Positions 1 to 7,391 of a stretch of DNA of 11,203 nt are shown piece by piece; the first letter of the stretch is position 1, and each line of letters opens with the position of its first letter. A model generated the notes under the pieces. That model was given only the letters and a program-made list of their open reading frames with translations, did not search any database and was not told the origin of the DNA. The DNA comes from Pseudomonadota bacterium. GTDB lineage: Bacteria; Pseudomonadota; Gammaproteobacteria; Enterobacterales; Enterobacteriaceae. Both the position numbers and the translations under genes were made by a program. Where the stretch lies: NCBI GenBank assembly GCA_023454395.1, contig JAEYFY010000411.1:1-11203 (forward strand), read 5' to 3'.

Positions 1-8
1 AAATCCAT
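1..8 (-). CDS. caiA: caiA start (crotonobetainyl-CoA reductase), partial
   Basis: Only the first two codons and part of a third are inside the window, read leftwards from an ATG at positions 8-6 (Met-Asp, then TT, compatible with Phe). E. coli CaiA begins Met-Asp-Phe, and caiA directly follows caiT in the E. coli operon. A GAGG ribosome-binding sequence (positions 20-17) lies 8 nt before the ATG, and the gap from the caiT stop is 41 nt, as expected within one operon. CaiA is the acyl-CoA dehydrogenase-family flavoprotein that reduces crotonobetainyl-CoA to gamma-butyrobetainyl-CoA with electrons from the Fix proteins. The call rests on position plus these few bases. Confidence 0.6.
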
Positions 9-49
9 GTTAATAACCTCTTAATATGTCATTCTTTGCGTATAGCGGA

Positions 50-1564
50 TCAGTCTTTCCAATGTACTTTGGCATCTTTAATAAAGGACAAGGTGACCAT
101 GATATTGACGAAAAATAGTGGGCATCCTCCAGCGATAATCGCGGTTTGAATCGGTTTTAAACCACCAAGAGCTAATAGAATGATGCCGATAACACCAACC
201 AGCACAGACCAGCCGATGCGTACCAATAAAGGTGGCTCAGAACCTTCTTTCATCGAACGGCAAGTGGACATTGCCAGAGTGTAAGAACAGGCGTTAATTA
301 AGGTGACAGTGGCAATAAAGCAGAGGATAAAGAAGCCCCACATTGTTGCTGTGCTCAACGGTAATGCCGCCCATGTTTCGATGATTGCGCGTGGAACACC
401 GTATTGTTCAATCAGTTGTGGAATGTTGAGAATGTTTTGGTCAATCAGTTGTAAGGTGTTACCACCAAGGATTGTCCAAATTAACCAAGTCCCTGCGGTT
501 AAACCGGAAACCATCCCTAAACACAATTCACGAACAGTACGACCTTTAGAAATACGCGCTAAGAAAATACTCATTTGGATAGCGTAGATAACCCACCAAG
601 CCCAATAGAAAACAGTCCAGCCTTGAGGGAATCCGCCTTTACCGATAGGGTCTGTATAGAACAGCATACGAGGCATATACATCATCAATGTACCCACAGA
701 ATCGGTGAAGTAATTGACGATAAAGCTCGCACCACCGACGATAAATACCCAGCCCAACATTAAGAAACTTAGGTAAGTACGAATATCACTGGCGATTTTC
801 ACCCCTTTTTGCAGACCGAATGCCACGCAAATTGCGTTTAATATGATCCAGCAAGAGATAATGATGGCGTCTAATTGCAGGGTATGAGGAATACCAAATA
901 AGTATTGAATACATTCAGTGACTAACGGTGTTGCTAACCCGAGACTCGTCCCCATTGCCAGAATTAAAGCAACAAGATAGAAGTTATCAATAATGGTTCC
1001 GACGATCCCATTAACGTGTTTTTCACCGATTAATGGGGTTAAGGTGCTACTTGGGCGGATAACTTCCATTTTGCGAACAAAGAAGAAGTAAGCGAAGGCA
1101 ACAGAAAGGAAACTATAAGTTGCCCAAGGTAAAGGACCCCAGTGGAACAAGCTATAGGCTAAACCAATTTCTTTTGCTTGCGTTGAGTAAGCTTCCATTC
1201 CAAAAGGCGGGCTTGAAATATAGTAGTATATTTCAATCGAACCCCAGAAGAGGACGGCTGCGGATGTACAAGATGCAAACATCATAAAGATCCAGCTTGC
1301 GGTACTAAATTCAGGTTTATCTTCCCCTAGGCGTTTATTGGCATAACGACCGAAGACTAACCAAAACCAACCCCCGAACATAATGACCATATACCATTCG
1401 AAGGCCCAACCCCAGACATTGGTAACATAGCTGAATACGGCATTAATCACTTCATTTGAAGCGTCAAGATCACGTACCGTTAGCCAGCATAAAATACCAA
1501 CAATGATTAATGGCGGAAAAAAAACCTTCGGTTCTATTCCTGCCTTTTTATTATCTTTGCTCAT
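50..1564 (-). CDS. caiT: CaiT, L-carnitine/gamma-butyrobetaine antiporter
   Basis: Inner-membrane transporter of the BCCT family that exchanges external L-carnitine (or crotonobetaine) for gamma-butyrobetaine, the end product of anaerobic carnitine reduction, without a net ion gradient. The protein has 504 residues, the length of E. coli CaiT, with about 12 hydrophobic helices. The residues known from CaiT structures are all present: Tyr114, Arg262 (which replaces the second sodium ion), Trp316, the Trp323-Trp324 pair in the Trp box, and Met331. The substrate site and the sodium-independent design therefore look intact. I chose the ATG at 1564-1562, giving Met-Ser-Lys-Asp. An in-frame TTG five codons upstream (1579-1577) would add Met-Glu-Asn-Leu-Pro but overlaps the likely GGA ribosome-binding site (1577-1575), which sits 10 nt before the ATG. 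It heads the leftward cai operon. The sequence agrees more with my memory of Proteus mirabilis CaiT than of E. coli CaiT. Confidence 0.97.
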   Translation of the reverse strand: MSKDNKKAGIEPKVFFPPLIIVGILCWLTVRDLDASNEVINAVFSYVTNVWGWAFEWYMVIMFGGWFWLVFGRYANKRLGEDKPEFSTASWIFMMFASCTSAAVLFWGSIEIYYYISSPPFGMEAYSTQAKEIGLAYSLFHWGPLPWATYSFLSVAFAYFFFVRKMEVIRPSSTLTPLIGEKHVNGIVGTIIDNFYLVALILAMGTSLGLATPLVTECIQYLFGIPHTLQLDAIIISCWIILNAICVAFGLQKGVKIASDIRTYLSFLMLGWVFIVGGASFIVNYFTDSVGTLMMYMPRMLFYTDPIGKGGFPQGWTVFYWAWWVIYAIQMSIFLARISKGRTVRELCLGMVSGLTAGTWLIWTILGGNTLQLIDQNILNIPQLIEQYGVPRAIIETWAALPLSTATMWGFFILCFIATVTLINACSYTLAMSTCRSMKEGSEPPLLVRIGWSVLVGVIGIILLALGGLKPIQTAIIAGGCPLFFVNIMVTLSFIKDAKVHWKD

Positions 1565-1728
1565 AGGTAAATTTTCCAAATATATTTAACGCAGAAGTTT
1601 AAGTAGTGTTAATTCCTAATATCTAATAAATCATTTAAGTTTATTTATGAGTATTCCGTCTATTGGCGTTTCATCATAATAGAAAAATAAAGTGATTGGC
1701 TAATTCACAAATCAATTAATGATGATGA

Positions 1729-1771
1729 ATAATGAATATTATAAGAAATCCATTCTGTTATTCACTTCACA
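1729..1771 (-). promoter_or_regulatory. Candidate cai promoter with CRP site
   Basis: At 1756-1771 the plus strand reads TGTTA, six bases, TCACA, one mismatch from the CRP consensus halves TGTGA-N6-TCACA with exact spacing; the centre is 1763.5. In E. coli a CRP site centred at -41.5 directly activates the cai promoter. Applying that geometry here puts the cai start near 1722, and CATTAT on the minus strand (1734-1729) sits at the right place for a -10 box. A better-looking TATAAT (1743-1738) is close by and would give a start near 1731, moving CRP to about -32, so the exact start is open. The leader to caiT would be roughly 160 nt. No convincing FNR site was found by eye. Confidence 0.45.
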
Positions 1772-1882
1772 CTATTCTTTTTGTCGATTTTATGTTACGT
1801 TTTATAACGTTTTGTTTTCATTGTAACTGATTGATAATTATTGGTATAACCTTGTATGTAATGGGGTTGTTATATTCCGTCT

Positions 1883-1915
1883 TTCAATATTGTTGATCTC
1901 GGTGGCAATATTGAA
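1883..1915. promoter_or_regulatory. Putative CaiF operator, element 1
   Basis: Perfect 10-bp inverted repeat: TTCAATATTG at 1883-1892 and CAATATTGAA at 1906-1915, around a 13-bp centre TTGATCTCGGTGG. This is the element nearest to cai. Its centre (1899) lies about 177 bp upstream of the proposed cai start and about 266 bp upstream of fixA. Confidence 0.75.
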
Positions 1916-1941
1916 CGTTAAATACCGTTATATTTATTATA

Positions 1942-1974
1942 TTCAATATTGTTGATCGCTGTAGCAATATTGAA
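1942..1974. promoter_or_regulatory. Putative CaiF operator, element 2
   Basis: Perfect 10-bp inverted repeat: TTCAATATTG at 1942-1951 and CAATATTGAA at 1965-1974, around TTGATCGCTGTAG. The centre shares TTGATC with element 1. Confidence 0.75.
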
Positions 1975-2000
1975 AGTTGTTCACTTCAATTAAAACTAAT

Positions 2001-2033
2001 TTCAATATTGGTGATATGTTTAGCAATATTGAA
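2001..2033. promoter_or_regulatory. Putative CaiF operator, element 3
   Basis: Perfect inverted repeat: TTCAATATTG at 2001-2010 and CAATATTGAA at 2024-2033, around GTGATATGTTTAG. One further outer pair (T2000 with A2034) makes the arms 11 bp, the arm length I recall for E. coli CaiF sites. Confidence 0.75.
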
Positions 2034-2059
2034 ACCTATCCATTCTTTATTTATCTATG

Positions 2060-2092
2060 TTCAATATTGGTGACCTAGGTTTAATTTTTTAA
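2060..2092. promoter_or_regulatory. Putative CaiF operator, element 4 (half-degenerate)
   Basis: The left arm TTCAATATTG (2060-2069) is perfect and followed by GTGA as in element 3. The right arm (2083-2092) keeps only about 6 of 10 positions. It is the element closest to fixA. If fix transcription starts near 2125, its centre (2076) would lie near -49, close to where an activator contacts RNA polymerase. The intact arm on the far side and the weak arm next to the polymerase could mean a lower-affinity site that gives cooperative induction (inference). Confidence 0.6.
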
Positions 2093-2112
2093 ACGCTTAA
2101 TTGTGTTAATTC

Positions 2113-2118
2113 TATATT
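2113..2118 (+). promoter_or_regulatory. Candidate fix promoter -10 box
   Basis: TATATT at 2113-2118 is the best -10-like hexamer between the operator array and fixA. No good -35 hexamer exists 17 bp upstream (2090-2095 reads TAAACG), which would fit a promoter that depends on an activator bound at element 4. Expected start is near 2125, leaving a 40-nt leader. Confidence 0.35.
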
Positions 2119-2164
2119 ACATTGCCAGAGCAAATGACATTATTTATTAATTTCAGGAGATGTA

Positions 2165-2938
2165 ATGAATATTATTACATGTTACAAGAGTGTTCCCGAT
2201 GAGCAGGATATTACGGTAAATAGCGCAGACAGTTCGCTAGATTTTTCCCGAGCTAACACCAAAATCAGTCAATATGATTTAAATGCGATTGAAGCCGCTA
2301 ATCAGCTTAAGACTCAACTTGATGGTATTCAAATCACGGCAATGAGTGTCGGCGGTAAAGCATTAACAAATGCGAAAGCGCGTAAAGACGTTCTTTCTCG
2401 TGGTGCTGATGAATTAGTGGTTGTGGTTGATGACCAATTTGAAGCCTCTTTACCTTACCAAACAGCGGTTGCACTGGCTGCCGCAGCGACGAAAAAAGGT
2501 TATGACTTAATTCTTTGTGGTGACGGCTCTGCGGATCTGAGTTCACAACAAGTGAGTTTGCTGGTGGGTGAAATCTTAAATATTCCAGCAATAAATGGTA
2601 TTAACAAAATTGTTTCTCTTTCTAATGATTCAATTACCGTTGAGCGTGAATTAGAAAATGAAATTGAAACACTGACGTTGCCTTTACCCGCAGTAATTGC
2701 GGTATCTACCGACATTAACATACCTCAAATTCCTTCGATGAAAGCCATTCTTGGCGCTGCCAAGAAACCTGTTCAGCAATGGAGTGTTGCCGATCTTGGT
2801 TTGGATGCGATTACTGCGCGTTCAGAGCAAAAAGTGGCCGCACCGAAACAAAAAGTTCGTCAACGCATCATTATTGAAGGCGATGGCGATGATCAGATTG
2901 CTGAGTTGGCAGAACATTTACGTAAAATTCTTAAGTAA
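2165..2938 (+). CDS. fixA: FixA, electron transfer flavoprotein beta-type subunit
   Basis: Partner of FixB in the electron-transfer flavoprotein that feeds electrons to CaiA during anaerobic carnitine (crotonobetaine) respiration; cytoplasmic. The protein has 257 residues against 256 in E. coli FixA and aligns from the first residue (start Met-Asn-Ile-Ile-Thr-Cys-Tyr-Lys; E. coli has Met-Lys-Ile-Ile). The ETF-beta nucleotide-binding fold covers most of the protein. Recognisable parts are [20 protein letters not shown] (61-80), the LCGDGSAD turn (117-124) and the family signature around 159-185 (VEREL through STDIN). The C-terminal tail (about 215-257) corresponds to the arm that wraps the alpha subunit. 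The start is the ATG at 2165 with AGGAGA 4 nt upstream. First gene of fixABCX, divergent from caiT across the control region, so co-regulation with cai is expected. Confidence 0.96.
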   Translation: MNIITCYKSVPDEQDITVNSADSSLDFSRANTKISQYDLNAIEAANQLKTQLDGIQITAMSVGGKALTNAKARKDVLSRGADELVVVVDDQFEASLPYQTAVALAAAATKKGYDLILCGDGSADLSSQQVSLLVGEILNIPAINGINKIVSLSNDSITVERELENEIETLTLPLPAVIAVSTDINIPQIPSMKAILGAAKKPVQQWSVADLGLDAITARSEQKVAAPKQKVRQRIIIEGDGDDQIAELAEHLRKILK

Positions 2939-2949
2939 TAGGGGGAGTT

Positions 2950-3888
2950 ATGAGCCAGTTTTCAACTGTTTGGGGATTTAGTGATGCACTTTCCCGTTTA
3001 CCAGAATTAATGGGTGGCGCTTCTTCGTTAGGACAATCTATTAATGTATTTACATTGAATGATGAGCAAAGCGTTGCTGCTTTTAAATTAGGTGCAACAG
3101 CCGTTTTCCAATTAGAAGGTAAACCTGACGATCGCATTATTGAAGATTATGCACAAAGCATGGTTGAAACCATCAAACAAAACGGTGATGCAGGTTTAGT
3201 GCTACTGCCTAATACACGTCGCGGAAAATTAATCGCAGCACGTTTAGGTCATCGTTTAGACGCGGTTGTTTCTAATGATGCACAATCTTTAAATGCAGAA
3301 GGTGATGCATTAGTAACAAAACACATGGTTTACGGTGGTTTAGCCTTTGGTGATGAAACCCTGAAAACGCCTTATTGTGTTGTAACTGCAAGTGTGGGTG
3401 CTTTTGATGTTGCGCCAGAAACTGGCGCTACGGGTAATGCACAAAAAGTCGCATGGATTGCCCCTGCTCAAACCATCGTTCGCAATTCAGTTCAACCACG
3501 CGCAATCAATGCTGTTGATTTAGATAAAGCACGCTTTGTTGTCAGCGTAGGTCGTGGTATTGGCAGTAAAGAAAATATCGCTATTGCAGAAGCCTTAGCA
3601 CAAGCCATTGGTGCTGAAATCGCCTGTTCTCGTCCTGTTGCTGAAAATGAGAAGTGGATGGAACATGAGCGTTATGTCGGAATTTCTAACTTGATGCTGA
3701 AACCGGAGCTTTATTTAGCTGCCGGTATTTCAGGACAAATTCAACATATGGTTGGTGCGAATGGTGCGCAAACTATTGTTGCTATTAATAAAGACAAAAA
3801 TGCGCCTATCTTCCAATTTGCTGACTACGGCATTGTCGGTGATTTAATGAAGATCTTACCTGCATTAACTCGTCAATTATCTAACTGA
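2950..3888 (+). CDS. fixB: FixB, electron transfer flavoprotein alpha-type subunit
   Basis: FAD-binding partner of FixA. The protein has 312 residues (E. coli FixB has 313). The N-terminal domain (about 1-190) includes [18 protein letters not shown] (83-100). The C-terminal ETF-alpha FAD domain (about 193-312) carries the GRGIG turn (201-205), [20 protein letters not shown] (227-246), [10 protein letters not shown] (261-270), [20 protein letters not shown] (279-298) and the terminal leucine-rich helix. All typical FAD contacts seem present. It follows fixA after 11 nt. The ribosome-binding run GGGGGAG (2941-2947) ends only 2 nt before the ATG, unusually tight, so pairing probably uses the upstream Gs; the homologous E. 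coli start supports this ATG. Confidence 0.96.
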   Translation: MSQFSTVWGFSDALSRLPELMGGASSLGQSINVFTLNDEQSVAAFKLGATAVFQLEGKPDDRIIEDYAQSMVETIKQNGDAGLVLLPNTRRGKLIAARLGHRLDAVVSNDAQSLNAEGDALVTKHMVYGGLAFGDETLKTPYCVVTASVGAFDVAPETGATGNAQKVAWIAPAQTIVRNSVQPRAINAVDLDKARFVVSVGRGIGSKENIAIAEALAQAIGAEIACSRPVAENEKWMEHERYVGISNLMLKPELYLAAGISGQIQHMVGANGAQTIVAINKDKNAPIFQFADYGIVGDLMKILPALTRQLSN

Positions 3889-3896
3889 TTTATTTA

Positions 3897-3920
3897 AGCA
3901 GAGAAGGAAACTTCTCTGCT
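3897..3920 (+). promoter_or_regulatory. Intercistronic hairpin with GAAA tetraloop, fixB-fixC
   Basis: GCAGAGAAG (3898-3906), loop GAAA, CTTCTCTGC (3911-3919) form a perfect 9-bp stem, 10 bp with the flanking A-T pair, capped by a GNRA tetraloop. It sits 8 nt after the fixB stop in the only sizeable gap (57 nt) of fixABC. The bases after it (TGTTTATCGC) are not a proper U-tract, so it is more likely an RNA-stability or processing element that sets fixAB against fixCX levels than a strong terminator. Partial attenuation cannot be ruled out. Confidence 0.7.
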
Positions 3921-3945
3921 GTTTATCGCAAATTCTGGAGATGTT

Positions 3946-5238
3946 ATGTCCGATTCCGAAGATATTTTCGATGCCATTATTGTTGGCGCAGGATTAGCCG
4001 GATCTGTGGCTGCACTTGTTTTGGCAAGAGAAGGCGCACAAGTATTGCTAATAGAAAGAGGTAACTACGCTGGCGGGAAAAATGTAACCGGTGGTCGTAT
4101 GTATGCACATACCCTTGAGCGCATCATTCCTGAGTTTGCGCAAGAAGCGCCTGTTGAACGCGTGATTACTCATGAAAAATTGTCATTTATGACTGAAACA
4201 GGCGCAATGACGATTGATTACCAAAACACGGAAGGAAACAACCCTAAAACAGCCTCTTGGTCTGTATTACGGGGCGAGTTTGACCAATGGCTAATGGAAC
4301 AAGCCGAAAATGCGGGTGCGCAATGTATCACAGGCATTCGTGTTGATAAGTTAGTTGAGCGTGATGGCAAAATTGTTGGTGTTGAAGCCGATGGTGATGT
4401 GTTAGAAGCCAAAGCCGTGATCCTCGCGGATGGTGTGAATTCTATTCTTGCAGAACAGCTAGGGATGACAAAACGTGTTGCGGCCGAAAATGTCGCGGTA
4501 GGTGTCAAAGAGATCATCGAACTGCCTGAAAGTGTGATTAAAGATCGCTTCAACCTAAAAGATAACGAAGGTGCGGCTTGGTTATTTGCAGGCTCGCCTA
4601 CTGATGGACTAATGGGTGGCGGTTTTTTATATACCAATAAAACCACGCTTTCTTTAGGTTTGGTGTGTGGGCTTCACCATATTAAAGATGCCAAAAAATC
4701 AGTGCCACAAATGCTGGAAGATTTTAAACAGCATCCTGTTGTCGCGCCACTGATTGAAGGTGGAAAAATGGTGGAATACGGTGCGCATGTTGTTCCTGAA
4801 GCTGGGTTAAGAATGCAAAACGAGTTAGTGCGTGATGGTGTATTGATTGCGGGTGATGCAGCAGGGATGTGTATGAACCTTGGCTTTACTATCCGTGGCA
4901 TGGATTTAGCGATGGCATCAGGTGAAGCGGCGGCAAAAACTGTGCTCTCAGCGATGGAAAAAAACGATTTTAGTAAACAAACACTTAATGAATATCTCAA
5001 ACATTTAGAAGATGGGCCGTTACGCGATATGAAAGCCTATCAGCGTATGCCTGATTTACTTGATAACCCTCGTATGTTCACCGCTTATCCTGAAATGGTG
5101 GTAGGTATTGCTCATGATCTGTTTACTGTCACGGGTGAAGCACCAGTACCAATGCGTAAAACCTTAATGCGTCATACCAAAAAGGTCGGCTGGATGAACT
5201 TAATTAAAGATGGGATCAAAGGAGTAAAAGCAATATGA
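3946..5238 (+). CDS. fixC: FixC, ETF-quinone oxidoreductase-type flavoprotein
   Basis: Flavoprotein of the ETF-QO/FixC family that moves electrons between FixAB/FixX and a quinone or other carrier at the membrane face. The protein has 430 residues (E. coli FixC has 428). The FAD-binding Rossmann motif GAGLAG is at 14-19 with the acidic residue Glu37 ending the second strand. KNVTGGRMYAH (45-55) and the second FAD motif around GVLIAGDAAG (298-307) followed by GFTIRGMDLA (313-322) are intact. No iron-sulphur cysteine cluster of full-length ETF-QO is present; in this family that role is taken by separate FixX. The start has GGAG 5 nt upstream (3937-3940). The stop overlaps the fixX start by 4 nt (ATGA), implying translational coupling and a FixC-FixX complex. 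Confidence 0.96.
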   Translation: MSDSEDIFDAIIVGAGLAGSVAALVLAREGAQVLLIERGNYAGGKNVTGGRMYAHTLERIIPEFAQEAPVERVITHEKLSFMTETGAMTIDYQNTEGNNPKTASWSVLRGEFDQWLMEQAENAGAQCITGIRVDKLVERDGKIVGVEADGDVLEAKAVILADGVNSILAEQLGMTKRVAAENVAVGVKEIIELPESVIKDRFNLKDNEGAAWLFAGSPTDGLMGGGFLYTNKTTLSLGLVCGLHHIKDAKKSVPQMLEDFKQHPVVAPLIEGGKMVEYGAHVVPEAGLRMQNELVRDGVLIAGDAAGMCMNLGFTIRGMDLAMASGEAAAKTVLSAMEKNDFSKQTLNEYLKHLEDGPLRDMKAYQRMPDLLDNPRMFTAYPEMVVGIAHDLFTVTGEAPVPMRKTLMRHTKKVGWMNLIKDGIKGVKAI

Positions 5239-5522
5239 GTTCTCCCGTGAATGTCGATGTCAAATTAGGCATCAATAAATTTAATGTCGATGAGGAAAAT
5301 CCACATATCGTTGTTAAAGAGCAGCCTGATATGCAGGTATTGGAAACCTTAGTTAAAGCATGTCCAGCCGGTCTTTATAAAAAACAAGAAGATGGCACCA
5401 TCAGCTTTGATTATGCAGGGTGCTTAGAGTGTGGAACTTGTCGAATCCTTGGTTTAGATAGTGCGCTTGAAAAATGGGAATACCCACGCGGAACGTTTGG
5501 CGTGGAATATCGTTACGGATGA
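5235..5522 (+). CDS. fixX: FixX, ferredoxin-like protein
   Basis: Small ferredoxin-like partner of FixC, 95 residues, the length of E. coli FixX. There are only four cysteines, Cys43 (in ACPAGLY) and Cys63, Cys66 and Cys69 (CLECGTC), enough for one [4Fe-4S] cluster; the usual second cluster of 2[4Fe-4S] ferredoxins is absent, as is normal in FixX and the C-terminal domain of ETF-QO. The conserved C-terminal WEYPRGTFGVEYRYG stretch is complete. The start codon overlaps the fixC stop (ATGA), with AAAGGAG 10 nt upstream inside fixC. Last gene before the terminator. Confidence 0.96.
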   Translation: MSSPVNVDVKLGINKFNVDEENPHIVVKEQPDMQVLETLVKACPAGLYKKQEDGTISFDYAGCLECGTCRILGLDSALEKWEYPRGTFGVEYRYG

Positions 5523-5537
5523 TGTATCGCTACTTTT

Positions 5538-5577
5538 CTCCCAGTGCTGCTCCGGCCTGGGAGCTTTTCTTTTTTTG
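5538..5577 (+). terminator. Intrinsic terminator after fixX
   Basis: CTCCCAG (5538-5544) pairs with CTGGGAG (5557-5563) around a 12-nt GC-rich loop and is followed by CTTTTCTTTTTTTG. It starts 16 nt after the fixX stop and should end most fixABCX transcripts before yaaU. Confidence 0.85.
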
Positions 5578-5608
5578 TTTTATTTAGAAAAAATACCAGG
5601 ACGCAGTC

Positions 5609-6931
5609 ATGCAACCCAGAAACTTTGATGATATTCGTTTTACCTCAGTACATCGTCGAGTGATGTTATGGGGCAGTGGCGGCCCTTTTCTTGATGGCTA
5701 TGTATTAGTGATTATCGGTGTGGCGTTAGAGCAACTCACACCGTTATTACAGCTTGATACACGATGGATTGGTCTGCTTGGTGCAGCAACATTAGCAGGG
5801 CTTTTTATTGGTACATCACTCTTTGGTTATATTTGTGACAAAGTGGGTCGTCGCAAAATGTTCCTTGTGGATATTGTGGCTATTGCCATTATTTCTATCG
5901 CGACAATGTTTGTTTCAACCCCAGTAGGTCTGTTGGTGATGCGGTTCCTGATTGGTATTGTGATTGGTGCCGATTATCCTATTGCGACCTCAATGATCAC
6001 TGAGTTTTCCAATAAAAAACAACGCGCTTTTGCTGTCGGTTTTATTGCTGCTATGTGGTATATCGGGGCGACGTGCGCCAACTTAGTCGGTTATCTTTTA
6101 TATGATATTGAAGATGGCTGGCGTTGGATGCTAGGCAGCGCCTTTATTCCTTGCGTTATTATTTTAATTGGTCGTTTTGATTTACCCGAATCTCCGCTTT
6201 GGTTAATACGCCAAGGGCGTATTAAAGAGTGTAATGAGATGATGATAAAACTCTTTGGCGAACCCGTGGTATTTGAAGCGGAAGATACCAAAACAACGCG
6301 TTTTATCGAGTTATTTAATAAACGTCACTTTTCTTTTGTTCTGTTTGTTGCGGTGATTTGGACTTGCCAAGTTATCCCGATGTTTGCCATCTATACTTTT
6401 GGACCACAAATTGTTGGCTTATTAGGATGGGATGCAGGAAGAAGTGCAGCATTGGGTAATGTGGTCATCAGCCTGTTCTTTATGTTTGGGTGTATTCCCG
6501 CGATGTTTTGGTTAAATCAAACAGGGCGACGCCCATTATTGATTGGTAGCTTTGGTATGATGACATTGGCGTTATTGGTGCTAGGCGTCTTTCCTGATCT
6601 ACCTATCTTATTTGTTATCTTAGCGTTTGCGACTTACGCCTTTTTCTCTGGTGGCCCCGGAATTTTACAATGGCTCTATCCTAACGAATTGTTTCCAACC
6701 GATATCCGTGCATCCGCGGTGGGTGTGATTATGTCGATAAGCCGTATTGGCACCGTGATTTCAACCTGCGCGCTCCCTGCATTTATCGCGACGTATGGTA
6801 TTAATACAACGATGTTGGTGGGTGCCGCGATTTCTTTATTTGGGATGATAGTCTCTGTGTTATTTGCACCAGAAACCAAAGGATTAACGCTTAATCAAAC
6901 TTCAACTATGCCGATGCGTCGGGGTAAATAA
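5609..6931 (+). CDS. yaaU: YaaU-like MFS transporter
   Basis: Inner-membrane transporter of the major facilitator superfamily, sugar/organic-acid (SP-like) branch. The protein has 440 residues (E. coli YaaU has 443) and about 12 hydrophobic helices with a short central loop. Family motifs: GYICDKVGRRK between helices 2 and 3 (73-83), the PESPLWL motif after helix 6 (193-199), TGRRPLLIGS in the second half, and the C-terminal PETKG (421-425). E. coli yaaU also follows fixX, so the linkage is conserved across genera and hints at a role in anaerobic carnitine-type metabolism, but I know of no established substrate. The first residues (Met-Gln-Pro then Arg-Asn-Phe-Asp-Asp) match the E. coli start; AGGA lies 7 nt upstream. 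A terminator separates it from fixX, so it is expressed by read-through or a promoter in the 86-bp gap. Confidence 0.92.
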   Translation: MQPRNFDDIRFTSVHRRVMLWGSGGPFLDGYVLVIIGVALEQLTPLLQLDTRWIGLLGAATLAGLFIGTSLFGYICDKVGRRKMFLVDIVAIAIISIATMFVSTPVGLLVMRFLIGIVIGADYPIATSMITEFSNKKQRAFAVGFIAAMWYIGATCANLVGYLLYDIEDGWRWMLGSAFIPCVIILIGRFDLPESPLWLIRQGRIKECNEMMIKLFGEPVVFEAEDTKTTRFIELFNKRHFSFVLFVAVIWTCQVIPMFAIYTFGPQIVGLLGWDAGRSAALGNVVISLFFMFGCIPAMFWLNQTGRRPLLIGSFGMMTLALLVLGVFPDLPILFVILAFATYAFFSGGPGILQWLYPNELFPTDIRASAVGVIMSISRIGTVISTCALPAFIATYGINTTMLVGAAISLFGMIVSVLFAPETKGLTLNQTSTMPMRRGK

Positions 6932-7391
6932 CACACTTAATTGGTAAACAATAAATTTAATTATTTAAATTACTTTTCATGTAGAGGCTGTGAAATTCAA
7001 TCGTTATTATTTTTATATTATTTTAATTTAAATTATCACATCAATGTTTATTGATAAGATTTTTTTATATCTTAAAGTGAGATGAGGCTATTTATATTAA
7101 AAAGAGAGTGATTCTATTTTTCTTATTAAATAAAATCACTCTCCTTTTTATTATTTAAAAATAACACCTTTATAACGCTTCGGTTCCAAATCTATTTCAT
7201 TGTTATTAATTTATCTTCAATTAGTAAATATATTTAACCCGCCGAATCTAGACGCCAATCACAAATCTCTCTCAGACTATTCAAATGACGAAAAACAGTT
7301 CGTTATTTACCAAGAATGAATAATTCCCCCTACCCAGAATAAGGTCATTACAGACGTAAACACCAGCAAAGAAGCGGTTGAGTAGGTATTT
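6932..7391. other. 460-bp AT-rich intergenic region, no gene seen
   Basis: No plausible coding sequence on either strand. The first 170 bp are very AT-rich, with short palindromes such as ATCAAT-GTTT-ATTGAT (7040-7055) and TAAGAT/ATCTTA (7055-7074), which I regard as compositional. A strong terminator follows at 7104-7149. The remaining 240 bp must contain the promoter of the ligase operon; TATATT at 7229-7234 is a possible -10 box but has no good -35 partner. No CaiF-like TTCAATATTG element occurs here, so this operon seems not to share the carnitine operators. Confidence 0.7.
7104..7149 (+). terminator. Strong terminator, possibly bidirectional, between yaaU and the ligase operon
   Basis: GAGAGTGATT (7104-7113) pairs perfectly with AATCACTCTC (7134-7143). 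One C-A mismatch and a further TATTT/AAATA helix lengthen the stem to about 16 bp with a short loop. CTTTTTATT follows on the plus strand, and an A-run precedes the stem (weak U-tract on the minus strand). It ends yaaU transcripts, 172 nt after the stop, and insulates the following operon. Confidence 0.85.

Larger units (their letters stand above)
1883..2092. repeat. Four-unit palindrome array with 59-bp period (putative CaiF operators)
   Basis: Four elements start at 1883, 1942, 2001 and 2060, exactly 59 bp apart. Each has the form TTCAATATTG, 13 bases, CAATATTGAA (33 bp), with 26-bp unrelated AT-rich spacers. The first three have perfect 10-bp arms; in the fourth the right arm is degenerate. 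The 13-bp centres differ but keep a trend: K-T-G-A-Y follows the left arm in all four, so the elements have a direction. In E. coli, the carnitine-responsive activator CaiF is described as binding inverted repeats of about 11 bp separated by 13 bp, two of them in the cai-fix region about 57 bp apart (from memory). The matching architecture and location make CaiF the natural ligand. Here there are up to twice as many sites, all on the fix side. Confidence 0.85.

Noticed and set aside
1565..1579. Upstream TTG start of caiT adding Met-Glu-Asn-Leu-Pro
   Set aside because: The ATG at 1564 gives the 504-residue length and N-terminus of known CaiT proteins, and the TTG overlaps the likely ribosome-binding site.
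1831..1844. FNR site TTGAT-N4-ATTGG
   Set aside because: The right half matches only two of five bases of ATCAA; too weak to claim although FNR control of cai/fix is known in E. coli.
1883..2092. CRISPR array (regular repeats with equal spacers)
   Set aside because: Only four units; the conserved parts are the two palindrome arms while the 13-bp centres vary. It lies in a promoter region with no cas genes and fits operator sites better.
4218..4646. 142-codon minus-strand open frame inside fixC
   Set aside because: It is a shadow frame opposite a well-conserved flavoprotein gene, with no ribosome-binding site or recognisable product. The same holds for the other open frames antisense to or out of frame with caiT, fixA, fixB, yaaU, the ligase, the CoA-transferase and the activator.
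7036..7055. CRP or FNR site upstream of the ligase operon (TCACA and ATCAAT-GTTT-ATTGAT)
   Set aside because: The CRP partner half is missing, the FNR-like halves are in the inverted order, and the site lies before the terminator at 7104.
6950..7075. Small RNA or attachment site in the AT-rich stretch after yaaU
   Set aside because: The short palindromes are what such AT-rich DNA gives by chance; no promoter-stem-terminator unit, tRNA end or integrase supports it.
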